A stretch of DNA of 64,000 bases, taken from positions 1 to 64,000 of the forward strand of contig CAVEMS010000001.1 in NCBI GenBank assembly GCA_963616935.1, read 5' to 3'. This document shows, piece by piece, positions 1 to 8,602 of the stretch (position 1 is its first letter; each line of letters starts with the position of its first letter). This DNA comes from UBA4951 sp963616935 (GTDB lineage: Bacteria; Bacillota_I; Bacilli_A; RFN20; CAG-826). Made by a program: the position numbers and the translations under genes. Under the pieces are notes generated by a model, which was not told where the DNA came from, ran no database searches, and saw nothing but the letters and a program-made list of their open reading frames with translations.

Positions 1-70
1 GGACTCGAACCTGCACGGAGTTACCCAATAGATCCTAAGTCTATCGCGGCTACCATTACGCCATGCCCGC
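1..70 (-). tRNA. tRNA-Leu (anticodon UAG), 3' end cut by window edge
   Basis: On the minus strand the acceptor 5' half GCGGGCA is followed by a D arm containing AATGGTA, then the anticodon stem ATAGA/TCTAT around the loop CTTAGGA, which gives anticodon TAG. A long variable arm of the class II type follows, then the T arm beginning GCAGGTTCGAGTCC. The long variable arm and the UAG anticodon agree with leucine. The rest of the T stem and the 3' acceptor strand lie left of base 1. Confidence 0.9.
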
Positions 71-122
71 TTGTATTCTTGCTGGTCCTACTAAGATGAC
101 TCTATTCGGACAAAGCAGGTTG

Positions 123-128
123 ATTATA
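123..128 (-). promoter_or_regulatory. Probable -10 box for the tRNA-Leu gene
   Basis: On the minus strand a perfect TATAAT preceded by TG (TGTATAAT) lies about 52 bases before the tRNA. There is no clear -35 hexamer, so this is a tentative extended-type -10 promoter between the end of the HAD gene and the tRNA. Confidence 0.4.
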
Positions 129-173
129 CACTATTTGTTTTGCTTTATATCGATTTTTTGGAATAAGCAAGCA

Positions 174-1427
174 TCAGAAACGATGATAGCCGGGATAACG
201 GTCATAATCGCCGAGATTATCATTATTGTGTAATCTGTCCATTAAGCTGTTATACGAAAGGCCATTATTCAAATCGTTAATCGCATCGGACAATTCGGGA
301 GATGTTTCCGTAGGGGTTTCTTTTTTTGTTAATTTTGCGTGAGGAGTGTCTTTTTCTTCCAGCAAAAATATTGTCTCGCTTTTCTCAAAGATATGGTTTC
401 TCATTTGGTGAATGGCGATCGCTTTAACCAAATCTGTTTCTTTGTTTTTTCCGTCATCTAGCAAGAGACTGATTTTTGTGTCTTTGAACGCCGTCAGCAT
501 TGCGACGTCGCCTTCGCTGTCGCCGGCTACCAATATCGGTCCTTTGCCGCCATATTTCGGAGATATGTAATCTTTTATCGTGAGAGCTTTGCCCGTTTTT
601 ATGGCATAAGGTTTGTTGATCACGTCTTTTTTCGGTGTTATTTCGCCTTTTTCGTCGAGTTTGTTGCCTATGCTTAGTATTTTTATTTCTTCAGGGAATT
701 CATAGCGGATCAACGCTTCTTTGACGGTTTTTTCCGGGCTTGCGGACACGACATATAGATCTATTCCGACGTTACGCAATTCATATAGCAAATCCCTCAT
801 TTCCGTTATTGGATGGAGCCCGCTTTCGATGACGGCTTCTTCTTGGGATAATGGACTGACGATTTTTGTATTTTGAATGCCTGGGATTTTGCTATGTTTT
901 TCGTGCGAAAGAAGGCATATTTCGTAATACTGGTCTTCGGTGAATCCGGCAAATAATGAATAGGCGGCGTATGCGCACGCACCATAGCCGTAAAACAGAT
1001 AGACGGCCACCATGATTCTGTTCATCCGCACTCTGAAATCTAGGAATATAGGATCTTTTTCCCACAAATCGCTCCTTTTTCGATTAGAAAGATCGCGCGA
1101 AACAAATCCTTTGTTATATAAATAGGTATAGTCATCTATTAACGGTTTCAATAGCATTGGAAAAGAAATTCCGTGTATCTCCCTTTTCCAATTGGCTTCG
1201 TTTTCGGTGCGGAAAATATCTTCCATTTCTTTTGGGGAGAAAGCGTAATTCAACCACTCTATTTGATCTTCGAAAACGGTGACTGCAGTATCACCGTATA
1301 GTAGCGTTCCGTCGCAATCGAAAACGGCATAATCCTTATGTCCGTCGATAGGCTTATAGGCATTCAAAAATGATGACAATACATCACTAGTCCGCTGTGA
1401 TAGATTCCCTTTTTTCATTCGGAGCAT
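174..1427 (-). CDS. HAD-superfamily phosphatase (SerB/PchP-like), 417 aa
   Basis: This is a haloacid dehalogenase-fold phosphohydrolase. Motif I is FDCDGTLLYGDT, motif II is VSASPEKT, a lysine region follows near KTGKALT, and motif IV is GDSEGDVAML. A segment of about 150 residues between motifs I and II forms a large cap domain, as in phosphoserine or phosphorylcholine phosphatases. The C-terminal 70 residues are polar and low in complexity. The start at 1427 is preceded by AAAGG at 7 bases, so it is preferred over the Met three codons later. No signal peptide is visible, so it is probably cytoplasmic. The substrate cannot be read from the sequence. Confidence 0.8.
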   Translation of the reverse strand: MLRMKKGNLSQRTSDVLSSFLNAYKPIDGHKDYAVFDCDGTLLYGDTAVTVFEDQIEWLNYAFSPKEMEDIFRTENEANWKREIHGISFPMLLKPLIDDYTYLYNKGFVSRDLSNRKRSDLWEKDPIFLDFRVRMNRIMVAVYLFYGYGACAYAAYSLFAGFTEDQYYEICLLSHEKHSKIPGIQNTKIVSPLSQEEAVIESGLHPITEMRDLLYELRNVGIDLYVVSASPEKTVKEALIRYEFPEEIKILSIGNKLDEKGEITPKKDVINKPYAIKTGKALTIKDYISPKYGGKGPILVAGDSEGDVAMLTAFKDTKISLLLDDGKNKETDLVKAIAIHQMRNHIFEKSETIFLLEEKDTPHAKLTKKETPTETSPELSDAINDLNNGLSYNSLMDRLHNNDNLGDYDRYPGYHRF

Positions 1428-1722
1428 TATATAACCTTTTCATATCGAAAACATAAAACTCTGTTGGTGCGAATGGTGGATGTTAGTAGTTTTACAACAA
1501 CAAATGGTTTTGAAGCGAAATTAAAATGTAAAGAAAAATTCATTTTTCATAATAAAATTCGATTCATATTTGTTTGTTTTATCGATGCGATTCTGTATAT
1601 TTTTTCGAAAAAATATATATGTAAGCAATTTTCATTAGTATATATCGCGAAAACATAAAAACATTAAGGTTATTATTTAATGGACATCGTTATATAAAAT
1701 ACTTAAGATAATACGCAAGATA

Positions 1723-2742
1723 ATGAAAAAAGAAAAAACTGCCATAAAACTTGAAGAAGAATTTGGCTGGGATATTAGAAATTTTACGATTACGAATGAA
1801 ATTTTATTTTTGTCATCGAAGTTTTCTTCCTTTTCTGAGAGAGCCTCATTTTTAAAGAATGGCGATTTCGACGAGGCGGCGTCGAACGCAGAAGCTTTTT
1901 CGACTGGTTATTTTTCAGCGCTGAATGAAGGGGCGGAAGTGGAGCAGAGATCTCTCGCCTTTGAAAACCACGATGCAGATATAAGTCGTGGAAAAATAAT
2001 GGTTGGAAATGCACAAAAAACGTATCTAAAAATTGGCCTTTTCGATCCATTTTCCCCAGGCGATTTCAAAGCGATCCACGCCTCGTTTAACGCAAATATC
2101 CTAAACAGGGCTGGAAACTATCGAAATAAGGCGGAAACGGTGCTTCATGGGAAAGAATGCATATTCACGCCACCCAGCGCTAAAAACGTCCCCATATTGA
2201 TTCGTGAGCTATTTTTATGGGGCAAAGAAAACGAAGGAAAATTTCCGGCAGTGGTGTTGTCTGCGATCATTCACTTTGGGATCGTGATGATTCACCCATT
2301 TACCGATGGAAACTGTCAAATCGCCAAATATTGGCAGGAATCGTATATGGCGTGCAAGGGAATAAAAATGTCGTTTTCGCGTTTTGAAAAGGCACTTTAC
2401 GAGAAACAGGAAGACTATTATTCGAATATCGGCGAATCGAGAAAAGAAAGGGATGCATCACGCTTCGTTTCTTTCGTTTTGAGAACTTTTTGCGAGGTCG
2501 CCGAGGAAGAGTTGAAGGAAAAAGAGGGTCTCGCGATTGCCGACAAATACGTCAAAAAGCTTATGGAAAAGACGTTGGTTGGTTTTAGCTATACAGCTCA
2601 TGAATTACTCAAACTCCTGGGGTTACGTTCGAAAGAGACGCTAAAGAGACATTATTTGGGCCCGGCGCTCGAGAACGGTTTCTTTGCGTATTCGAAAAAC
2701 GAAAAGCGAACATCAAAGAATCAGTCATACATTAGAAAATAA
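1723..2742 (+). CDS. Fic/DOC-family protein with degenerate active-site motif, 339 aa
   Basis: The central region contains HPFTDGNCQIAK at residues 191-202, aligned with the Fic motif HxFx(D/E)GNGRxxR that transfers AMP or other phosphate-linked groups to target hydroxyls. The catalytic His191 and Asp195-Gly196-Asn197 are kept. The second Gly is Cys198, the first Arg is Gln199 and the last Arg is Lys202. The Arg and Gly positions normally hold the nucleotide phosphates, so activity may be changed or lost. The C-terminal 100 residues look helical and may be a winged-helix region (SYTAHELLKLLGLRSKETLKRHYL), as in Fic proteins with a DNA-binding tail. No Shine-Dalgarno is seen. A GATAAT box lies 10 bases before the ATG. 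Confidence 0.7.
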   Translation: MKKEKTAIKLEEEFGWDIRNFTITNEILFLSSKFSSFSERASFLKNGDFDEAASNAEAFSTGYFSALNEGAEVEQRSLAFENHDADISRGKIMVGNAQKTYLKIGLFDPFSPGDFKAIHASFNANILNRAGNYRNKAETVLHGKECIFTPPSAKNVPILIRELFLWGKENEGKFPAVVLSAIIHFGIVMIHPFTDGNCQIAKYWQESYMACKGIKMSFSRFEKALYEKQEDYYSNIGESRKERDASRFVSFVLRTFCEVAEEELKEKEGLAIADKYVKKLMEKTLVGFSYTAHELLKLLGLRSKETLKRHYLGPALENGFFAYSKNEKRTSKNQSYIRK

Positions 2743-3351
2743 ATTTTCTAATTGTTAAATTAGCAATAAATGATTAAAAGTGCTAAAAATCAATTATATT
2801 TGATATTTGCTCAATATTTGCTGCAATAATTGAATTGATAACTAAAAAGTGTATGAAAAAAATGATATTCATTCGCTTATTGCTAACTATTTTTAGTAAA
2901 AAAAAGCATGTTGGACCGTTTTAAAGCCGTGGGAAAAGCGTTTTTTTGATCGAAAAGAGAGTTTTCTTGTTATCCGTAGTCGCTATTTGCGATTATGAAA
3001 AACGTCAATTTATCTAATTCGAGAAAAAGAAAATATTTTTTCAAATTCATTGAGGGCGCGATTTTATTTTTCCTAAAACTGGTCATGGTGGCCCCGTTGC
3101 GAATTAAGCGAAATCACTCGTATCCATTGTTTTCCGAGTGCGGTTGATTTTGACGAAATCTGATATTTTTTTCTTATCACGACGAATAGATTAAAGATAA
3201 TTTAATATTTTATGCCTACGATATATGACTAGATAAAAATAAAAGCATTTTCGATTTTAAAAAATATTATGTAAAGGAAATTCATTATATTTCACGCATT
3301 TTTAAAATTGTTATGAGTAGATAAAAAAGTGAAAAATGATAAGATAAATCC
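2743..3351. other. AT-rich intergenic region without a recognisable gene
   Basis: About 600 bases very rich in A and T separate the Fic-like gene from the AlbA_2 regulator. I see no ORF with a ribosome site, no tRNA and no convincing intrinsic terminator. A short inverted pair CACTCG/CGAGTG occurs around 3115-3142. The end of the region carries the probable -10 box of the next gene. Confidence 0.5.
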
Positions 3352-4722
3352 ATGAATAAAAAATCTGTAATTTCCTTAGATGAAAGAACTGTTTGCAAGA
3401 AAAGCTTTTTAGAGTTAGAAGAAGCGCTGATCTCAATCTCTTCTCTTTTGAACGCATATGGTTCCGGATGTATTTATTTTGGGGTTGATAAACATAAAAA
3501 AATATCGTCAATCAAAGATGTCCGACAAGCGATGAATGATTTATCAAAGGAAATACTTCTTCACCTACATCCGATTCCGAAAGTATCTATAGTTCCCATT
3601 GAGTGTGACGCCGGCGTCGTAGTGAGAGCCACTTTTTCTGGCTCTTCGAATCTTTACTCGGCATATGGCAATTATTATTCCAGGGTTGATGACAAGGACG
3701 TTGTTATGGATGCGTTCGCTTTGATATCTCACTTTCCGGTTCGTCTTTTTGAACCTTTGAATAATTCCATCGATTCGATCGACACGTTAAGCGAATGGCG
3801 TTTGATCGATTCGATAAGAAGGGGCCATAAAGAACATAGGCTCGCCGATTTTTATATTGATGATGAGGCTGCGGTATCTGCGCTTGGTCTCGTTGATGAA
3901 GACCGAAACGTTATGAAAGAGGCGTCTTTGCTTTTCGGGGACTCCAAGCCCGTGTCGCTAAAAGAAATGTTTTACGATAATCGCGGCAAGCTTATAGATT
4001 ATTCGACTTTCAAAGGAAATATCTTGGATTGTGTTCAAGAAGGCATCCGCTCGATGTGTCCTCGTTTCATGCATTTCAGACAGGTTATTTCGGATGATTT
4101 TGACGATCAAATGTCGGCTTTTTCGTTTTTGAGCGAAGCTTTGGTCAACGCATATTCCCATTTGGACTATGAAAAATCCAATATGGTAGAAATCGAAATA
4201 CACAAAGAATATGTATCGATTTCGAATGACACCGACAAGGACGATTTTGATGCGTTGCCTTACATCAAAAATGTGACTGGATCGATAGGGGGCAACCCGT
4301 TTCTTCTCGTTCCGCTTTATCTAGGCGGATACACGAAGATGATTGGTGGCGGAATATCGGAAATAGCAAAAGAATGCCGTGAGAAACGCATCCGCTACGA
4401 GATGAAGGTTGAAAATGGCAAATTTATCGCCGTTTTTTATCGCAAAGAGAAAGAGAAAAAAGTCGATTCCAGCGCTCAAATTAGCAAAAACGACGAACAG
4501 ATTCGTGTTCCGGACGATGCTTTGACGCTTTTGGAACTTAGGATTTTGAATGCCTTGAAAGAAAAACCGGATATGACGATACCGGAATTAAGCGCCGCTT
4601 TAGGAAAGTCACAGGCGACGGTCCATCGCTATATTGTTTCCTTGATGAATGCCGGGAAACTCATAAGACGTGGGGCCAGGAAGAATGGCTATTGGGAAGT
4701 CGTCACCTCTTCTTATCGCTAG
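3352..4722 (+). CDS. AlbA_2 / HATPase / HTH transcriptional regulator, 456 aa
   Basis: The N-terminal 130 residues match the AlbA_2 (Schlafen-type, putative DNA- or RNA-binding) pattern, including the motif NAYGSGCIYFGVD. A HATPase-like module follows near ALVNAYSHLDY (about residue 262). The C-terminus is a winged HTH (ELRILNALKEKPDMTIPELS, then GKSQATVHRYI). This order is typical of the ATP-binding RecG-like/COG2865 putative regulators. The last 20 bases overlap the convergent XRE gene at 4703-4722. No Shine-Dalgarno is visible before the ATG. TAAGAT lies 6 bases upstream, so the message may be leaderless. The target genes are unknown. Confidence 0.75.
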   Translation: MNKKSVISLDERTVCKKSFLELEEALISISSLLNAYGSGCIYFGVDKHKKISSIKDVRQAMNDLSKEILLHLHPIPKVSIVPIECDAGVVVRATFSGSSNLYSAYGNYYSRVDDKDVVMDAFALISHFPVRLFEPLNNSIDSIDTLSEWRLIDSIRRGHKEHRLADFYIDDEAAVSALGLVDEDRNVMKEASLLFGDSKPVSLKEMFYDNRGKLIDYSTFKGNILDCVQEGIRSMCPRFMHFRQVISDDFDDQMSAFSFLSEALVNAYSHLDYEKSNMVEIEIHKEYVSISNDTDKDDFDALPYIKNVTGSIGGNPFLLVPLYLGGYTKMIGGGISEIAKECREKRIRYEMKVENGKFIAVFYRKEKEKKVDSSAQISKNDEQIRVPDDALTLLELRILNALKEKPDMTIPELSAALGKSQATVHRYIVSLMNAGKLIRRGARKNGYWEVVTSSYR

Positions 4723-5083
4723 TTAGTGAAATTGCCGCTTTGGTTAGGATTTTGAAGTTTTCGTCATTCTTATATTTTTTTGCTACCGCTTTGAAATCCT
4801 TGTCTTTTCTATATAGATAAATTAATTCTTTTTCACTTTTCGATAACACTTGGGTTTTCTCTTGCCCCAGCAATTCGGCGATTGAAATATCCATGAAATC
4901 GCAGACTTTCTCTAATAGATTCAAATCTGGTGCGCATTCGCCTAAACGCCATCTTCTGACCGACACATCGGAGACATTAAGCGCCTCGGCCATTTTGCGG
5001 TTGCTGACGTCGTTTTCCTTCATCCAAGAATCGATGTATTGGCAGACGTATTCTCTAGTTGGTTTATCTTTTTTCGTTTCCAT
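4703..5083 (-). CDS. XRE-family HTH transcriptional regulator, 126 aa
   Basis: The first 65 residues form a Cro/C1-type helix-turn-helix (NRKMAEALNVSDVSVRRW, then PDLNLLEKVCDFMDISIAEL). The rest is a lysine-rich helical tail with no recognisable effector domain. It is convergent with the AlbA_2 regulator and its 3' end overlaps that gene by 20 bases, so full-length transcripts of the two would be antisense over the ends. It may repress its own promoter or the divergent SGNH hydrolase, whose start is only 116 bases away. Confidence 0.8.
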   Translation of the reverse strand: METKKDKPTREYVCQYIDSWMKENDVSNRKMAEALNVSDVSVRRWRLGECAPDLNLLEKVCDFMDISIAELLGQEKTQVLSKSEKELIYLYRKDKDFKAVAKKYKNDENFKILTKAAISLTSDKKR

Positions 5084-5199
5084 GTTTTGCTCTTTTCATA
5101 TCTTCGTTGTCTCTATTTAACTCTTTTTACATCATTTGTCTTCTTTTTTGCTTTGCAAAATAACTATACTTAATTCGCATTCGAAAGGGAGATGCGAAA

Positions 5200-5862
5200 A
5201 TGATCGAGATCAATTTCTTGGGCGATAGCATTACCGAAGGAGCGGGATCCTCTTCCGAGGAGAAGAGATATGTTTCGTTGGTTGGAAAGAAAACCGGGGT
5301 ACTGGCTCGTAATTATGGCAAAGGCGGGGCTAGGATCGCGTTTCAGACAAACGCGGCCGGCGACCTCTATGACGAGTACAACTTTCTAAAAAGAGCGAAA
5401 ACGATGGAAAATGCCGATTTCGTCTATATTTTCGGCGGCACGAACGATTATGGACATGGCGATGCGAAAATGGGCAAATATGGCGACACTGATCCATATA
5501 CATTTCATGGGGCTGTTGCTACCTTGTTAGATGAGGTTGGGGGAAGATTCGGATTCGGCAATATCGCCTTCATCATCCCCATACCGCGATATAACGAAAC
5601 CAGCCTATATGGCGAAGGGAACAGAAGGGAACCGGGATATCCTCTTGAAGAATATAGAAAAGCCATTTTGATGGAAACGAAGGCGAGAGGGATCGAAACG
5701 CTTGATCTATCGTCATATTTCGGTGAGCCTACAACGGGAGCTCCGTCCGATAAGTTCCAAGATGGGTTACATCCAAACGACAAAGGACACGAAATCATTG
5801 CCGAGGTTATAGCAAAGGATCTTGTAAAACGCTTTCCCTGCCTCACGACAAATAAGGAATAA
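5200..5862 (+). CDS. SGNH/GDSL-family hydrolase (esterase), 220 aa
   Basis: The four SGNH blocks are present: GDSIT with the nucleophile Ser near residue 10, the Gly block GKGGARI, the Asn block GGTNDY and the C-terminal DGLHPN that supplies Asp and His. Such enzymes remove acyl groups, often acetyl groups, from carbohydrates. There is no signal peptide, so it probably acts inside the cell. GAAAGGGAG stands before the ATG. It lies 26 bases upstream of manA and on the same strand, so it is probably the first gene of a sugar-processing operon. Confidence 0.85.
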   Translation: MIEINFLGDSITEGAGSSSEEKRYVSLVGKKTGVLARNYGKGGARIAFQTNAAGDLYDEYNFLKRAKTMENADFVYIFGGTNDYGHGDAKMGKYGDTDPYTFHGAVATLLDEVGGRFGFGNIAFIIPIPRYNETSLYGEGNRREPGYPLEEYRKAILMETKARGIETLDLSSYFGEPTTGAPSDKFQDGLHPNDKGHEIIAEVIAKDLVKRFPCLTTNKE

Positions 5863-5888
5863 GTGATATAGTAGATAATTGAGGGAAA

Positions 5889-6803
5889 ATGATGAAACCA
5901 GTCAAGCTTAAAAGCGAATTGAAGGAATATATTTGGGCGGGGGAGAAACTTCGTCTCTATTACGGCAAGGATTATGGTCCTAGCAAAATCGCAGAGAGTT
6001 GGGAGCTTTCTTTCAACGAATCGGGTCCTAGCATTATTGCCTCGGGCGATGATGCGGGCAAGGCTTTGAAAGACGTTGCCAGCAAAGAAGATATTGGTGA
6101 TTTAGCGGGGAAATTTGAATTTTTCCCGATTCTCATCAAATTGATAGACAGTGATTCCAATCTAAGCGTTCAGGTCCATCCCAGCGATGAATATGCTTTA
6201 AAGAATGAGGGTCAATTTGGGAAGACTGAGATGTGGCACGTTTTGGAGGCCAAGCCTGGAGCCGGGCTATATGTTGGATGGAAGAGAAAGACGAATCCCG
6301 AAGAGGTTAAAGCGGCCATTGCTGATGGCTCGATCGTTAACTTGATGAACTTCGTCGAAGTTAAGCCTGGCGATGACTATTTCATTCCGAGCGGCACCGT
6401 CCATGCGATAGGCGCAGGCGTAACTTTGATTGAAATTCAAGAAAACAGCACTCTCACTTATCGCCTATATGACTATAATCGCGTCGATAAAAACGGTAAT
6501 AAGCGTGAACTTCATGTCGAAAAAGCTTTGAAAGTGCTCTCTTACGAGCCGTATAAGAAAATGGAGTTCGAAAAGCCGCTTATTGGAGAATGCTCCTATT
6601 TCTCCTCGAGCGCGCATTACCTTAACGGATTGGCCGATATAGTTACCGATGCCCATTCGTTTAAATCCCTTACCTTCGTTTCTGGGGAAGGGGTATTCGA
6701 AGGAATCCATTTTATGAAAGGTGACACGTTCTTTATCCCAGCCTCTTCTAAAGCGCACCTTGAAGGCGCTGGAGATTATATAATTACGGAGATTGGAAAA
6801 TGA
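5889..6803 (+). CDS. manA: Mannose-6-phosphate isomerase, class I, 304 aa
   Basis: It interconverts mannose-6-phosphate and fructose-6-phosphate with a bound zinc ion. The cupin metal ligands are visible in VQVHPSDEYA (Gln and His), GKTEMWHV (Glu) and the later PSGTVHAIG (His). The length fits the short Firmicutes form. Two in-frame ATGs stand at 5889 and 5892 behind GAGGG. The stop overlaps the ROK kinase start by 4 bases (ATGA), which implies translational coupling. With nagB and a cytoplasmic esterase, it feeds mannose and amino sugars into glycolysis. A beta-mannosidase gene occurs elsewhere in the window. Confidence 0.93.
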   Translation: MMKPVKLKSELKEYIWAGEKLRLYYGKDYGPSKIAESWELSFNESGPSIIASGDDAGKALKDVASKEDIGDLAGKFEFFPILIKLIDSDSNLSVQVHPSDEYALKNEGQFGKTEMWHVLEAKPGAGLYVGWKRKTNPEEVKAAIADGSIVNLMNFVEVKPGDDYFIPSGTVHAIGAGVTLIEIQENSTLTYRLYDYNRVDKNGNKRELHVEKALKVLSYEPYKKMEFEKPLIGECSYFSSSAHYLNGLADIVTDAHSFKSLTFVSGEGVFEGIHFMKGDTFFIPASSKAHLEGAGDYIITEIGK

Positions 6804-7759
6804 AAAAATACATTGGAATTGACATCGGTGGAACTTCGATAAAATGCGCTTTCGTTGAAAGAGACGGAAGAATTGCGGGAAAATTCGGTTTTCCGATAAT
6901 CAAAAATGAGAAGCAAGAAGACACAATCGGACGCCTTGGCGACTTGGTCAACGACGAAATTAAGAAAGCCGGTTTGTCTAATTCTGATTTTGTTGGAATC
7001 GGCATAGGCTGCCCAGGCTCAATCAATAGTGAGACCGGCATTTGCTGCTTTAGCAACAATCTTGGCTGGAATGATTTGCCAGTCGCGAAGATATTGAAGG
7101 ACAAAACTGGTCTAGATACGAAAATATCCAATGATGCGAACGTCGCGATGCTTGGCGAGGCGACCTTTGGCGCCGCTAAAAACTATAGGAACGCGATTTT
7201 GATTACGCTTGGCACCGGCGTCGGCGGTGGTTTATTCCTAAATGGCCGCTTATATGAAGGCAATGAAGGAAAAGGGGCCGAGCTCGGACATATGGTTATT
7301 GAAAAGGATGGTTTGCCTTGCACTTGCGGTCGCAAGGGCTGCTTTGAGGCCTATGCGTCCGTGACGGCCTTAATAAGACAAACGCAGGAAGCTATGAGAA
7401 AACATCCGGAATCGAAAATGTGGGATTACGTCGCTGGCGATATTGATAAGGTGAACGGAAAGACCGCATTCGAAACGAGCAAATTAGACGATAAAATCGC
7501 CAAAGATGTGGTGGATTGTTACGAAGATAATCTTGTCGTCGGGCTTGTGAATTATTGCAATATCTTTAGGCCTGAAGTCATTTTGATTGGCGGAGGCTTA
7601 TCGAATCAAAAAGAGTATCTGACTGATGCGCTCAAAGAGAAAATGGAGCGGTACGATTATGGCTTCAAAGGAACGCCGAAAGTCGACGTTCTCGTAACTA
7701 ATTTAGGCAATGATGCCGGCGTTTTGGGCGCCGCAGCTTTATGGATGAAGGAGGAATAA
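6800..7759 (+). CDS. ROK-family sugar kinase, 319 aa
   Basis: The N-terminal phosphate-binding motif IGIDIGGTSIKCAFV, the LGTGVGGG loop and the ROK zinc motif CTCGRKGCFE are all present, and no N-terminal HTH is fused. It is therefore a kinase, probably glucokinase or an N-acetylmannosamine/fructose kinase, rather than a ROK repressor. Its place between manA and nagB favours a role in mannose or amino-sugar use, but the sugar is not certain. It overlaps manA by 4 bases, and its stop is 2 bases from the nagB start. Confidence 0.88.
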   Translation: MKKYIGIDIGGTSIKCAFVERDGRIAGKFGFPIIKNEKQEDTIGRLGDLVNDEIKKAGLSNSDFVGIGIGCPGSINSETGICCFSNNLGWNDLPVAKILKDKTGLDTKISNDANVAMLGEATFGAAKNYRNAILITLGTGVGGGLFLNGRLYEGNEGKGAELGHMVIEKDGLPCTCGRKGCFEAYASVTALIRQTQEAMRKHPESKMWDYVAGDIDKVNGKTAFETSKLDDKIAKDVVDCYEDNLVVGLVNYCNIFRPEVILIGGGLSNQKEYLTDALKEKMERYDYGFKGTPKVDVLVTNLGNDAGVLGAAALWMKEE

Positions 7760-7761
7760 AA

Positions 7762-8466
7762 ATGCGTTTCATCATCATGGACACCCCTAAGGAAATCGGG
7801 GAGGCGATTGCGAAAGATTTCATCAAACTATTGAAGGATAAGCCGAATGCGGTCGTCGGATTAGCCACTGGATCTACTCCGCTTCCACTTTATAATGCCG
7901 TCATTGAGGCTTATAAAAATCAAAAAATATCCTTCAAATCGGCTACATCTTTTAATTTGGATGAGTATGTTAATCCGCCTCATGAAGAAGACACATACCG
8001 TTACTTCATGAAGACGAATCTATTCGATCACGTCGACTTTAAGGAGGGCGCCAATCATTTTCCAAGCGCCGAGAACATGAAGGAATACGATTCCTGGATC
8101 AAAGAGGCCGGAGGAATAGATTTGCAAATCCTCGGCATCGGACGGGATGGGCATGTCGGATTCAATGAGCCCGACACTCCATTCGATTCTTTGACCCATT
8201 TGGCGGAGCTTACGGAAAACACGAGACAAGCCAACGCTCGTTTCTTCACCGGCGAAGATGAGACCCCTCATCAAGCTATAACCATGGGACTAAAAACCAT
8301 CTATGGCGCCAAACACATCGTTTTGATCGCTTCTGATATGACCAAAGTCGATGCGATTCGCTCATTAAAGAAAGGCGTGGCCGATGCGGCGTGGCCTTGC
8401 ACATCGCTACTCACCCACGAGAACGTCGATATCTACTTGACCAAAGAATTATTCGCTGCCATTTGA
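7762..8466 (+). CDS. nagB: Glucosamine-6-phosphate deaminase, 234 aa
   Basis: It converts glucosamine-6-phosphate to fructose-6-phosphate and ammonia. Recognisable parts are GLATGSTPLPLY, FNLDEYV with the catalytic Asp, and GIGRDGHVGFNEP with the following acidic and His residues. A longer ORF opens at 7741, but the start at 7762 is preferred because GGAGGA lies just before it and the protein then begins MRFIIMDTPKE as in the family. It is the last gene of the esterase-manA-ROK-nagB run and is followed by a clear terminator. Confidence 0.94.
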   Translation: MRFIIMDTPKEIGEAIAKDFIKLLKDKPNAVVGLATGSTPLPLYNAVIEAYKNQKISFKSATSFNLDEYVNPPHEEDTYRYFMKTNLFDHVDFKEGANHFPSAENMKEYDSWIKEAGGIDLQILGIGRDGHVGFNEPDTPFDSLTHLAELTENTRQANARFFTGEDETPHQAITMGLKTIYGAKHIVLIASDMTKVDAIRSLKKGVADAAWPCTSLLTHENVDIYLTKELFAAI

Positions 8467-8489
8467 CGCTTCTCTCATCTATAACATTT

Positions 8490-8517
8490 AAGCCAAGGTT
8501 AGCGCCTTGGCTTTTTA
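8490..8517 (+). terminator. Intrinsic terminator after nagB
   Basis: The stem AGCCAAGG/CCTTGGCT (8491-8498 and 8505-8512) closes a 6-base loop and runs into TTTTT. It ends the manA-ROK-nagB operon. Confidence 0.9.
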
Positions 8518-8533
8518 AGTTTCCGTTGATGAA

Positions 8534-8560
8534 TTAGCACTCAACACTTGCGAGTGCTAA
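8534..8560 (+). promoter_or_regulatory. CIRCE element (HrcA operator) before clpB
   Basis: TTAGCACTC, nine bases, GAGTGCTAA: an exact match to the CIRCE consensus with the standard 9-base spacer. It overlaps a probable -35 (TTGCGA, 8548-8553), which is followed 16 bases later by TATAAT at 8570-8575. HrcA bound here would block clpB transcription until heat stress. Confidence 0.96.
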
Positions 8561-8602
8561 AAAGGCAATTATAATATGGGCGTATCCATAAGGAGGCAAT
8601 TT

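Noticed and set aside
1464..1658. 64-codon plus-strand ORF between the HAD and Fic genes
   Set aside because: It starts without a ribosome site in very AT-rich sequence, and its translation looks like random Ile/Phe/Lys-rich text.
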